This document shows, one piece after another, positions 8,783 to 16,545 of a stretch of 64,000 bases of DNA. The translations under genes were made by a program, and so were the position numbers. Each line of letters starts with the position of its first letter. Position 1 is the stretch's first letter. The notes beneath the pieces are model-generated. The model saw nothing but the letters and a program-made list of their open reading frames with translations. It made no database searches and was not told the DNA's origin. This DNA comes from JAHBVY01 sp964415255 (GTDB lineage: Bacteria > Myxococcota_A > Polyangia > Polyangiales > Polyangiaceae), in the NCBI GenBank assembly GCA_964415255.1, contig CAYQAC010000007.1:1-64000 (forward strand), given 5' to 3'.

Positions 8783-9451
8783 ATGACTGAGCCCCGTTCC
8801 CCCCGACCTAGCCTCTCCGCGACGGAGTTCGAGGAAGAGGCCCTCCCCCACCTGAAGGCGATGTACGCCGTCGCCGCCCGCCTCACGCGGAGCCGTACGG
8901 AGGCGGAGGATTTAGTCCAGGACACCTTCGTGAAGGCGATGCGCGCCCGGCACCAGTTTGAGCCGGGCACCAACATGAAGGCCTGGCTGCTGCGCATTCA
9001 GACCAACACCTTCATCAACCGTTACCGCCGTGGGGGGCTTGAGCGCTCGGTGTTCGATGGCCCCACCGCTGACCCGCTGAGCGACGGTTGGATCAGCGCC
9101 GCCTCGCTGCGTAGCCTGAGGGACCCTGAAGGCGCCGCGCTTCGGCCGGTGCTTGAGGCTGAGATCCAACGCGCGGTGGAGGCGCTGCCCGAAGACTTCC
9201 GCATCGCGGTGGTGCTCGCGGATGTGGAGGGCCTGGGCTACAAGGAAATCGCAGAGGTGATGGGCTGCCCCATCGGCACCGTCATGAGCCGCCTGCACCG
9301 AGGCCGCCGGATTTTGAAGACGCAGCTCATTGAGCAAGCCCGCGCGCTGGGCATCGTGGCGCCGGAGCCCGAGGTGGGCGCCGAGGCCGTAGTAGACAGT
9401 GGACCAGTCGATCTCGCGAGCTATCGCGATCGCAAGCGGAGTCACGGATGA
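8783..9451 (+). CDS. ECF RNA polymerase sigma factor
   Basis: 222 residues. Region 2 spans about 20-83 (EDLVQDTFVKAMRARHQF, then NTFINRYRR). Region 4 spans about 129-181 (LPEDFRIAVVLADVEGLGYK, then IGTVMSRLHRGRR). A tail of about 40 residues follows. This is an RpoE-like group IV sigma factor that directs polymerase to stress or envelope promoters. Its TGA overlaps the next gene's ATG (ATGA), so it is translationally coupled to its likely anti-sigma factor. Confidence 0.92.
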   Translation: MTEPRSPRPSLSATEFEEEALPHLKAMYAVAARLTRSRTEAEDLVQDTFVKAMRARHQFEPGTNMKAWLLRIQTNTFINRYRRGGLERSVFDGPTADPLSDGWISAASLRSLRDPEGAALRPVLEAEIQRAVEALPEDFRIAVVLADVEGLGYKEIAEVMGCPIGTVMSRLHRGRRILKTQLIEQARALGIVAPEPEVGAEAVVDSGPVDLASYRDRKRSHG

Positions 9452-10305
9452 GCGACCCTGCGCGTCACCTAGAGCCCTTCGTCGATCCGTTCGTGGACGG
9501 CGAGCTGCCTCCCGAGAAGATGGTGGAGGTGGAGCAGCAGCTGTTCGGCTCCGCCGAGCTGCAAGAGCAGGTGCGGCTAGCCCAGGCGCTCAAGGTGAGC
9601 ATGCGCCGCGTGGCCCCGACAGAGCAGCCGAGCGCCGCCTTCGAAGAGCGCCTGAAGCGCGCGCTGCAAGCCGAGCGGCAGCGCGAGGAGGCGCTCGAAG
9701 AGCGCAGCAACGGGCGAGCCTTGCCGTGGAAGTACATCCTGCCCTTGGCCGCCGCGGCGGGCTTCACCTTGGTGCTCGGCGCTGGTAGCGAGCAAGCAGA
9801 GCCGCCGCAAGCGCTGGCCAGTAGCAGCAAGAGTGAGCTGGGCGTGATGGCGGGTGCCACGCAGCCCACCGCGCTCAGCGTGGACGCGCTGGTGGATGAG
9901 CTGGTGAGCCACCACGCCGCGCCGAGCGCGCCCGAGGTGATCGAGCCGCAGCTGGTGCAAGACTTTGAGCGGCGGGTCGGGGTGCCGGTGCACGTGCCGC
10001 AGGGCCTCACGGACTATGGGGCGCAGTGGCTCGGCGGCAGCGTGGTGATGGTACGAAACCAGAACGCGGCCTCGTTTCATTACCGTATGGGAGCGCACCG
10101 GGTCACGGTGTACGTGTACGACTCCGAGCGGGTGCCGGTGCGCTACATCTTGAAGCCGCGCGTGCTGCGCAACACGCCTGTCTACATGGGCTCACGCCGC
10201 GGCTACACCATCGCCGCGGTGGAGCGGCGCGGCGTTGGCTACGCGGTCGCTACGGATTTGGACGAGCCGGAGAGCGCCGAGCTGGTCGTCGCCTCAATGC
10301 ACTGA
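9448..10305 (+). CDS. Transmembrane anti-sigma factor
   Basis: 285 residues, coupled to the ECF sigma gene by a 4-bp overlap. The N-terminal domain (HLEPFVDPFVDGELPPEKMV) has the acidic, helical form of anti-sigma domains. The zinc motif HxxxCxxC is absent, because there is no Cys there. One membrane segment (YILPLAAAAGFTLVLGAG) spans about 96-113. An exported C-terminal domain (RRVGVPVHVPQGL, then SFHYRMGAHRVTVYVYD) probably senses the signal. The stop codon lies in the first unit of a tandem array (10291-10354). Confidence 0.85.
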   Translation: MSDPARHLEPFVDPFVDGELPPEKMVEVEQQLFGSAELQEQVRLAQALKVSMRRVAPTEQPSAAFEERLKRALQAERQREEALEERSNGRALPWKYILPLAAAAGFTLVLGAGSEQAEPPQALASSSKSELGVMAGATQPTALSVDALVDELVSHHAAPSAPEVIEPQLVQDFERRVGVPVHVPQGLTDYGAQWLGGSVVMVRNQNAASFHYRMGAHRVTVYVYDSERVPVRYILKPRVLRNTPVYMGSRRGYTIAAVERRGVGYAVATDLDEPESAELVVASMH

Positions 10306-10354
10306 CGCCTCAATGCACTGACGCCTCAATGCACTGACGCCTCAATGCACTGAC
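10291..10354 (+). repeat. Tandem array, four 16-bp units
   Basis: GCCTCAATGCACTGAC is repeated exactly four times: 10291-10306, 10307-10322, 10323-10338 and 10339-10354. The first unit supplies the last codons and TGA of the anti-sigma gene, so each copy repeats the gene's own end. The unit contains TGCACTGAC, half of the dyad found 85 bp further on. Confidence 0.95.
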
Positions 10355-10358
10355 GCCT

Positions 10359-10388
10359 GTGGGTTTGGGGGTTGGACGGCACCGCACT
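10359..10388 (+). repeat. G-rich dispersed repeat, long form
   Basis: Contains the 19-bp core GGGGGTTGGACGGCACCGC at 10367-10385, which is also present at 24405 and 59911 on the other strand. Lies between the convergent anti-sigma and SUKH genes. Confidence 0.8.
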
Positions 10389-10438
10389 GAGACGCCACTC
10401 AGGTGGCGTGCTCTTCACGGTGCCTGAGCGGCGTCTGT

Positions 10439-10491
10439 GTCAGTGCACCTGACGGTGCGCCCAGCGAGCCCCGTGAGTCAGTGCACCTGAC
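10439..10491. repeat. Two identical GTCAG-N5-CTGAC dyads
   Basis: GTCAGTGCACCTGAC occurs at 10439-10453 and 10477-10491. The second ends 2 bp from the stop codon of the minus-strand SUKH gene. Confidence 0.85.
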
Positions 10492-10493
10492 CT

Positions 10494-11072
10494 CTAGGCG
10501 ACGCGCGCTTCGTAGACGATGCCCCGCTGGCTGCTCTGCGCCTCGCGCGCTGCGCCGCGCTCATCGTCGAGCTCGGCTTGGCACAGCTCGGCCACCAAGC
10601 TGAGGAAGCTGGGGAAGTCCGCGCGGCGTACGCCGACCTCGTTCAACCACGCCACCACCTCGCACTCACCATCCGCGCGACGACGGTTGAGATCGAAGGC
10701 GAACACGGTGGTGCCGGCTGGATCGATGCCGAACGGCAACGGCTGCGCGCTGAGGCGTAGGCCGCGCGCTGCGCCGTACGTGCTGCCGCCGAGCAGCGTC
10801 GCCACCACCTGGGCGTGGCTCGGCTGACCTAGGCTCCGGGTGCCGAGCAGGCTGGCGCCAGCGAAGAAGCGCGGCCAGCCGTCGTGGCTGAGGAGGAAGG
10901 CGCGGTAGCTCGGCGGTAGGCTGAGGCCAAGGCGCCGCTCCAATGACTCGAGCTCTGAGGGGCGCGCGCTTGGGTTCCCCACCAAGCCAGCGTCTCGGTA
11001 CGGACGCGAGCGCGAGAGCTCGATTTGCAAGCGACGCACCTCGGACAGGGACTCGGCGAAGCCTTGGGTCAT
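10494..11072 (-). CDS. SMI1/KNR4 (SUKH) family protein
   Basis: 192 residues from ATG 11072 (MTQGFAESLSEV). An in-frame extension to 11144 is possible but reads as non-coding. The SUKH pattern is visible: SELESLERRLGLSLPPSYRA, then LLSHDGWPRFF, then PLPFGIDPAGTTVFAFDLNR, then VVAWLNEVG. SUKH proteins often give immunity to polymorphic toxins, but they also occur as housekeeping proteins. No toxin gene is adjacent, so an orphan immunity or binding role is the safest reading. Confidence 0.8.
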   Translation of the reverse strand: MTQGFAESLSEVRRLQIELSRSRPYRDAGLVGNPSARPSELESLERRLGLSLPPSYRAFLLSHDGWPRFFAGASLLGTRSLGQPSHAQVVATLLGGSTYGAARGLRLSAQPLPFGIDPAGTTVFAFDLNRRRADGECEVVAWLNEVGVRRADFPSFLSLVAELCQAELDDERGAAREAQSSQRGIVYEARVA

Positions 11073-11213
11073 GGGCGGACCTTGCAAGAGGCCCTGAGCG
11101 ACGGCCAAGAAACGGGCGCCGCGGCAGTGTGGGCCCGAGCTCACGATCGCGTGAAGCTTGGCAAGATCGCCCAGTATTTCGCCCAGCTTGGTGGACCTCG
11201 CTATAGCCCTGAC

Positions 11214-13235
11214 ATGCCTGGGCGCGCCGCTCTCTCGTGGACGCTCGCGGCGCTGTGGGCGCCCGCGCGTCAGCTGAGGTGTGCTCGTCCTGAGCGCTCT
11301 TCATGGGGCGCTGTGCTGCTGTTGATGCTGTGCGCGGCGCTTTGCGTGAGCTGCTCAAGCGCGGGAGACCGGCCCAGCCTGCTCCAGGTGCTGAACGTGC
11401 AGCCGAGCGAGCTCTCGAGCGGCGATGAGCTGGAGGTGATCGGCAATCAGTTCCCCGAGGGTAAGCCCGCCACCATCACCCTGAGGGGGTCGCTGCATCG
11501 GCCAGGGCAGCTGCCGCAGCACGGCGTGGAAATAGTGATCGCGGCGAGCAGCAGCTCGCGCAACCGCGTGAACGTGGTGCTCGATGACGCGGCGGTCGCC
11601 GAGTTCACGGGCCGCGGCGCGGCGGCGCTGCACACCACCTTCCGTGGTCAGGTGTCCGCCGCATTCGCGCCTCGGGCGCCCGGCGCCCCCCCAGTGTCCG
11701 GCGTGGTGGAGAACGTGCAGCTCGACTTCTTCCCGCTGGATGTGCCAGCGGCCGTCTCGAGTGAGCAGGAGCGCGAGGGGCAGCTCGCCCTTGAGCTGGT
11801 GGGGATTGAGCTTGAGCCGCAGCGACCGGGCCTTGGCTTCGTGGTGAAGCAGGTGTCGCCCGGCGGCCGCGCTGAGGCCGCTGGAGTGCGCCCCGCGGAC
11901 CGCTTGATGGCGCTCGATGGCGTGCGGCTGAGCGAGCTGTCGGACTTCATCCCCTCTGGGCGTCGTCAGTTCGCCGAGGTGGAGCTGACGCGCGGCAGGC
12001 TGGGTGAGAGCTTGCGTCGTCAGCTAGACGTACAAGGTTTCCGTGAGGCGCCGCCCGAGGATTTCTTGTGGGCCGGGGTGGTGGTGGGGCTCGCTGCCTT
12101 GGTGTGCTTGAGCTTCTTGTTGCCGATGGCCAGCGTGGTGGGCTGGTTCGAGCGCCGCGTGGTGCACCGGCTGCGCGCCGTGGGGCGGGACGTGGAGCGC
12201 GAGGGGGTGCTCGGCTGGATGCGACGCGGGGTCGCCTCCATCTTCCGTGAGGAGGTGGTGCCCGGCAGCGACCACCCAGTGGGGCGTGTGGTGCCTTACC
12301 TGATGTTCCTCGGCTCAAGCGCGCTGTTCATGGTGCTGAGCTTTGGGCACGCCTTGGCGTCGCCAGAGCTCGACCTGGGGCTCTTGTTCATCGGGGTGGT
12401 GACGGCGCTGGTGTGCACCGGGCTCATGCTGGGAGGTTGGCGCTCCACGGGGCGTTGGTCGCTCACCGGCGGCGTGGTGGCGGCGCTTCAGACCTTGAGC
12501 CACCAGCTGCCGACCCTCGGCTCGATCTTGGTGGTGGTGCTGTTCGCGGGTTCGGTGCGGCTCGGTGACATCGTGGCGGCGCAGGGCGGGCTGCCCTGGC
12601 AGTGGTTCTTGTTCGAGAACCCAATCACCTTCGTGATGGGGCTCTTGTTCTTCACGCCGGCGCTCAGCGAGGGCAGCCGCGCGCACCCGGAGCTGCCTGA
12701 GGCCGACTGGGAGCCCGCGGGGCCGGGTTCCCTGAGCGGGCCGATCTCGGTGCGGCCGCGCTTCACCTCAATCCGCTCGCGCTACCTGATGTTCTTCGCC
12801 GAGTGGGGCCACGTGTTCATCCTGAGCGGCCTCGGGGCGATCTTGTTCTTGGGGGGTTGGCAGCTCCCGGGCGTGCCCCGGGGCGCGGCGCAGGCGAGCC
12901 CAGCGCTCGGCCTGTTGGCGGCGCTGGTGTTGGCCTTGAAGGCCTGGGGGCTCACCCTGCTTGTCTTGTGGGTGCGCTGGGCGCTGCCACGTATCCGCGT
13001 GGATCAGCTGATGGGGATCTGCTGGCGTTGGTTCATCCCGCTCGCCGCGCTCGGGGTGATCTTCACGGTGGGGTGGCTGAACGCGCTGCACAGTCCGCTG
13101 TTTCGCGTGGCGCAGGCGGGGCTGCGCTACGTGCTGTTCGCCTTCACGCTGCTGGTGCCGCTCTACCTCACCTCGCGGGTGGCGAGTGGGCTGCGGAGCA
13201 AGGGGCGTGAGCTGGGGGTGAACCCGTGGTTGTGA
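11214..13235 (+). CDS. PDZ-domain protein fused to a NuoH-like (complex I subunit 1) membrane domain
   Basis: 673 residues from ATG 11214. The order is: an export segment ending ALCVSC (possible lipidation at C47), an IPT/TIG-like stretch (LQVLNVQPSELSSGDELEV), a PDZ domain at about 190-265 (VKQVSPGGRAEAAGVRPADR), then from about 282 a polytopic domain homologous to NuoH. NuoH signatures are GWFERRVVHRLRAV, LAGS-like VLFAGSVRLGDIVAAQGG, FFAEWGHVFILSGLGAILFL and LPRIRVDQLMGICWR. The conserved SYE is SHQ here (Q431), and the quinone-loop acidic cluster is reduced to PELPEADWE (492-500). No other nuo gene is near, so this is probably not a complex I subunit. Confidence 0.82.
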   Translation: MPGRAALSWTLAALWAPARQLRCARPERSSWGAVLLLMLCAALCVSCSSAGDRPSLLQVLNVQPSELSSGDELEVIGNQFPEGKPATITLRGSLHRPGQLPQHGVEIVIAASSSSRNRVNVVLDDAAVAEFTGRGAAALHTTFRGQVSAAFAPRAPGAPPVSGVVENVQLDFFPLDVPAAVSSEQEREGQLALELVGIELEPQRPGLGFVVKQVSPGGRAEAAGVRPADRLMALDGVRLSELSDFIPSGRRQFAEVELTRGRLGESLRRQLDVQGFREAPPEDFLWAGVVVGLAALVCLSFLLPMASVVGWFERRVVHRLRAVGRDVEREGVLGWMRRGVASIFREEVVPGSDHPVGRVVPYLMFLGSSALFMVLSFGHALASPELDLGLLFIGVVTALVCTGLMLGGWRSTGRWSLTGGVVAALQTLSHQLPTLGSILVVVLFAGSVRLGDIVAAQGGLPWQWFLFENPITFVMGLLFFTPALSEGSRAHPELPEADWEPAGPGSLSGPISVRPRFTSIRSRYLMFFAEWGHVFILSGLGAILFLGGWQLPGVPRGAAQASPALGLLAALVLALKAWGLTLLVLWVRWALPRIRVDQLMGICWRWFIPLAALGVIFTVGWLNALHSPLFRVAQAGLRYVLFAFTLLVPLYLTSRVASGLRSKGRELGVNPWL

Positions 13236-13285
13236 GGCGCACGGCGCCTCATGGACACGGCGCGCGGTGAACAGGGAGGCTGTTT

Positions 13286-13300
13286 GTCAGGGGGGCTGAC
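13286..13300. repeat. GTCAG-N5-CTGAC dyad
   Basis: GTCAG GGGGG CTGAC. Intergenic, 51 bp past the NuoH-like gene's stop. Confidence 0.7.
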
Positions 13301-13328
13301 GGAGACTGTGGTGACGCCGGGCGCCGTG

Positions 13329-13350
13329 TGGCGGGACCAACCCCCAAAAT
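13329..13350 (-). repeat. G-rich dispersed repeat, reverse orientation
   Basis: Read on the minus strand it is TTTTGGGGGTTGGTCCCGCC. The flank matches the 26709 copy. The AT run before it matches the 59909 copy (TTTTATTTT). Confidence 0.65.
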
Positions 13351-13373
13351 AAAAAGCGTCAGGCGCCTTGACG
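13346..13373 (-). terminator. Candidate intrinsic terminator of the PlsC-type gene
   Basis: On the minus strand CGTCA-AGGCGCC-TGACG forms a short stem-loop that includes the stop codon. It is followed directly by CTTTTTATTTT. The hairpin itself is a one-mismatch GTCAG-type dyad. Confidence 0.5.
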
Positions 13374-14198
13374 GAGTTGGCGCTCCTCTTGGCCGAGCTT
13401 GGCGATCGCCTCCATGCAGCGGTCGGTGATGGCGCGGCTCGCGCGCGGCGAGGACGGGGCGCTCAGCAGCTCGCCGAAGTCGATGGGCGCGCCGAACACC
13501 ACGTGGATGGGCTCGCCGGTGCCGTCGAAGTTGCTGCGGATTTGGCGCACGATGTCGTTCTGGAGGCCGTTGATGAACACCGGGATCACGGGGACCTTCG
13601 CGCGGTGCACCACGCGGCCGACGCCGGTCTGCGAGGGGAGTAGGTTGTAAGGGTCCTCCCCCAGGTTGCGGGTGCCCTCAGGGTGGATACCGACGAAGAC
13701 GCCGCGCTGCGTGAGGCGGTAGGCCATCTCCTCGAGGCTCGCGAGGTTCACCGCCGCCCGCGCGCGCTCGCGGAAGATGGGCGGGTACATGGCGAAGAAG
13801 CTCATGGCGCCGTTCACCGCGAAGCCGAGCGGGCTGTCGTAGAAGAACTGCGAGCGCACCGGGAACAGGATGCGGTGCTTCATGCCGCGCTTCACCAGGT
13901 TCGCGGTGATGACGTAGAGGTCGAAGAAGCTCCGGTGGTTTGACACCAAGAGCATGCTCTGATCACCCGTGAGGTCAGGGAGACGCTCTAAGTGGTGGAG
14001 CTGGGTGAGGCGGCCGGTGCAGAACGTGATCCAGCGGGAGCCGAACAGCTGCTGGCAGATGCGCACCGCGCGGTCGAGCGGCTGGGACTCGAAGGTGCGG
14101 CGGATGAAGCGGATCTGAGCGCGCTCAAGTCGGGAGAGACGCTCACCACCCGCCGCGATCAGATCGGGCGTATTGTCGCGCGAGAGAGGTTCAACCAT
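13359..14198 (-). CDS. PlsC-type 1-acylglycerol-3-phosphate acyltransferase
   Basis: About 279 residues from ATG 14198 (MVEPLSRDNTPD); a GTG at 14249 could add 17. The acyltransferase block I motif HX4D is present in NHRSFFDLY, and block III in HPEGTRNLGEDPYNL. A proline-rich block IV-like VPVIPVFINGL follows. Family members transfer acyl chains to lysophospholipids at the inner membrane; the N-terminal RAQIRFIRRTFESQ is amphipathic. It is convergent with the PDZ-NuoH gene. Confidence 0.85.
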   Translation of the reverse strand: MVEPLSRDNTPDLIAAGGERLSRLERAQIRFIRRTFESQPLDRAVRICQQLFGSRWITFCTGRLTQLHHLERLPDLTGDQSMLLVSNHRSFFDLYVITANLVKRGMKHRILFPVRSQFFYDSPLGFAVNGAMSFFAMYPPIFRERARAAVNLASLEEMAYRLTQRGVFVGIHPEGTRNLGEDPYNLLPSQTGVGRVVHRAKVPVIPVFINGLQNDIVRQIRSNFDGTGEPIHVVFGAPIDFGELLSAPSSPRASRAITDRCMEAIAKLGQEERQLRQGA

Positions 14199-14364
14199 CG
14201 CCGCACGCCGGTAACCTTTTCGCGTCGGTGCGACAAGGTGTGAGCGCACCCAGAAAACACGCTGAACGCGTGACGATGGGGTCGCAATTTTTGCGGCGCG
14301 CGGGGCTCAAGCCCGCAGCGCCTCGCGCGGGCTCAGATTTGCGCGGGCTCAGACGTGCGCGGGC

Positions 14365-15066
14365 TCAGCCCTTGATGGCGCGCTTGAAGGCGCCGTCCAG
14401 CTTGTCGAGCTGCGCGCGCACCTCGGCGACCTGCGCCTGCAGCGCCTTCAGCCGCTCGCGATCGAACGAGCCAAGCTGTTCCAGATCTCCCAGCAGCTCA
14501 TCACGGCCGTCGGTGAACCGACGCAGCTGGTGCGTGGCCTTGGCGAAGCGCGGCAGCGCCGGGCGCCCACGACGCTGCCCCTTCTTCCCTGTCTGGCGCA
14601 GCCGCGTCACCTCGCGCTCGATACGGTCCACTGACCACTTCTGCTTCTCCGCCAACGTCGCCAGCTTCTTCTGCTGTTGCGGCGTGAGCGCGTCGAGGCG
14701 GTTCAGGTGGCTGAAGCCGAGGTGCGCCCAGGTGGGCTTCGCCTGAAGATTCGTGCACACGCGGTACACCGCGAGGCAGCGATGGAGCGCGCCGGGGCTG
14801 AGCCGGAGCTGCTCGCGCTCACCGATCCGCCGGAGGCTCACCTCGCCCTGAAAGCGCTCTGAGATCAGGCGACCGATCTCGTAAGCGTCACTGGCCGTCA
14901 GCGGGCCTGCCTGTGGATTCGTCGCCACGTCTGGCCAGCCGCCCTTACTGCCTCCGTTCTTGGGGCTCGCTCCTCGCTTCTTGGCGCTGCCCTTGGTTGG
15001 GGTGGCCTTCGCGGGGCTGGTGGGGTTAGCGGAAGACTTGGAGGCGGACTTCTTGGTTGCGGCCAT
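14365..15066 (-). CDS. Lys-rich putative DNA-binding protein
   Basis: 233 residues from ATG 15066. Residues 1-45 form a Lys/Ser/Ala/Pro-rich tail (MAATKKSASKSSANPTSPAK) like histone H1 or Hu-tail proteins. A helical domain follows (YEIGRLISERFQGEVSLRRI, LRLSPGALHRCLAVYRVC, WAHLGFSHLNRLDALTPQQQ), arranged like ParB/KorB or DUF1016 N-terminal helix-turn-helix regions. The C-terminal 70 residues form a coiled coil. A nucleoid or regulatory role is inferred from composition. A dyad (14897-14911) lies in the gene. Confidence 0.7.
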   Translation of the reverse strand: MAATKKSASKSSANPTSPAKATPTKGSAKKRGASPKNGGSKGGWPDVATNPQAGPLTASDAYEIGRLISERFQGEVSLRRIGEREQLRLSPGALHRCLAVYRVCTNLQAKPTWAHLGFSHLNRLDALTPQQQKKLATLAEKQKWSVDRIEREVTRLRQTGKKGQRRGRPALPRFAKATHQLRRFTDGRDELLGDLEQLGSFDRERLKALQAQVAEVRAQLDKLDGAFKRAIKG

Positions 15067-15359
15067 GACTTGGGTGGGTCTCCTGTTGCCAGTCGTCGCG
15101 GCGCGCCGCCGCTCGTGGTGCGGGCGCGCTGGGTGGGGGCCAATGCGGCCCAGACGGAGCCAGGCACCCTTACGCCTTTGTTCCCGCTGCGTAAACTCTA
15201 GCGACGCTTTCAGCCGCACTTGCGGGATGGAGCCTGACGACGCAGCCAGCAAACGCGCAAGCTTTGCGCGTTTCCAGGGTGGCGCTTTACTTGGCGCGCT
15301 GGATGTGGTTCGAGCGGGGCCCGTGCTGGTTCGGTTCGTGACCGGCCGGTCGCCCAACC

Positions 15360-16172
15360 ATGAGCTCCGATCCTCCCGTCACCTCCCCGAAGCTCGTCAC
15401 GGATCGGGTCGCTGGGGCCCGCCGTGGGCTCCGCCGCGACGTTCAAGCGTTGCTCGACGCCTTGAAGGAGGCCGAGCTGTGTATTCCCTTGCGGCAACCC
15501 ATGGACGGCGTGTCGCTCGGTGAGCGGCTGGAGATGCCGGAGGAGCTCAGCCTGACGCCGCATGTGCTGGAGGACGAAGAGGGCGATCGCTTCGCCGCGC
15601 TCTTCAGCGACCCAGAGATGCTCGACCGCGCTCAAGACGAGCTCGGCTGGCTCACCGGCGACGGGCCGCTTGAGTACTGCGCCTTGCCGGCGCTGGCCGC
15701 GCTCGACTTAGCGCTGCAGGTGGTGGACGACGAGCAGGTCATCGGGCTCGTGCTGAACCCACTGCACGAGAGCGAGCTGATGCTGAGCCGCCAGGAGATC
15801 GCCAGCTTGGCGCAGAACACCGCGCTGCCGCTGGTGAGCTACGTGCGCGACATCCCTGAGCTGGCCGACGAGCACACGCTGGTGGGCGAGCTCGAGGGTC
15901 CACCGCCAAGGGAGCTGACGGCCGCGCTCGACGCGCTCGTGGCGGAAGGTGGCGCGCTCTCAAGCTACCGCCTGGCGCAGACCTTCAACGCTGAGCGCGA
16001 TCTCGAGCCGCACCTCACGCTGCACGTGGTGACGCGCGGGGACGTCGAGATCCAGGCGCTCAGCCGGCTGATCGTGGAGCGCATCGAGGGCAAGGTGCCT
16101 GAGCCTGGCTACATCGACATCCTGTTCGATCAGATGGCGCTCGGCGCGCCCAGCGGCGGGCAAGTCAGCTGA
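15360..16172 (+). CDS. SseB family protein
   Basis: 270 residues. The N-terminal part (VQALLDALKEAELCIPLRQP, then LTPHVLEDEEGDRFAALFSD, then ALDLALQVVDDEQVIGLVLN) matches the SseB N-terminal domain. The C-terminal part (LEPHLTLHVVTRGDVEIQAL) resembles the SseB C-terminal domain. In enterobacteria SseB is linked to serine sensitivity, and the domain also occurs in secretion-related proteins; no secretion genes are near. The last codons, GTC AGC TGA, form the left part of a perfect dyad that recurs 59 bp on. Confidence 0.78.
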   Translation: MSSDPPVTSPKLVTDRVAGARRGLRRDVQALLDALKEAELCIPLRQPMDGVSLGERLEMPEELSLTPHVLEDEEGDRFAALFSDPEMLDRAQDELGWLTGDGPLEYCALPALAALDLALQVVDDEQVIGLVLNPLHESELMLSRQEIASLAQNTALPLVSYVRDIPELADEHTLVGELEGPPPRELTAALDALVAEGGALSSYRLAQTFNAERDLEPHLTLHVVTRGDVEIQALSRLIVERIEGKVPEPGYIDILFDQMALGAPSGGQVS

Positions 16173-16237
16173 GCTGACGTTTCGGTCGGCGCGCTCTGTG
16201 TGGGCGCGCTTCACTTGAGTGAGTCAGCTGAGCTGAC
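16164..16237. repeat. Duplicated 3' end with two identical dyads
   Basis: GTCAGCTGAGCTGAC occurs at 16164-16178 (containing the SseB stop) and 16223-16237. Each copy is followed by related sequence (GGTCGGCG, then a GTGGGCG-CTTCA block). Confidence 0.85.
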
Positions 16238-16545
16238 TTTAGTGCTAGTGCGCTCTAGGTCGGCGTGTGTCGCGTGGGCGCTTCAGGACGGGGGTTTTGG
16301 GGGTGCACTCCCTCGGATGCACGACGTAACTCTTTGGGAGGCGTTGTTTCCGCGCTGGCGTCGCTTGGAGCACGGTCGTCGACCTGATTTGAGGATCCAG
16401 GCGTCCTTGAAGTCACGCTCGATGTCACCGGGGTCTGGCGAAGAGCCGGTTCGGCACCGCGCTGCGTGGGGGAAACGCGCGAATATTCCTGGAGAAATCG
16501 TGAAGGGCTTTCGCTTCCTCCGGCTGGGGCTATGATCCGCGCCTG
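16238..16545. other. Intergenic region before the aldehyde dehydrogenase
   Basis: Holds one degenerate G-rich repeat (16287-16306, GGGGGTTTTGGGGGTGCAC). I see no RNA gene or convincing small ORF. The AT-richer GCGAATATTCCTGGAG near 16480 is a possible promoter area. Confidence 0.4.

Noticed and set aside
10291..10354. Possible CRISPR array
   Set aside because: Units are contiguous with no spacers and no cas genes.
10494..11072. Toxin-immunity locus at the SUKH gene
   Set aside because: No toxin, Rhs, CDI or secretion gene nearby; same for the SUKH-like gene at 39847.
11214..13235. Ordinary complex I subunit nuoH
   Set aside because: N-terminal PDZ part, altered key residues and no neighbouring nuo genes.
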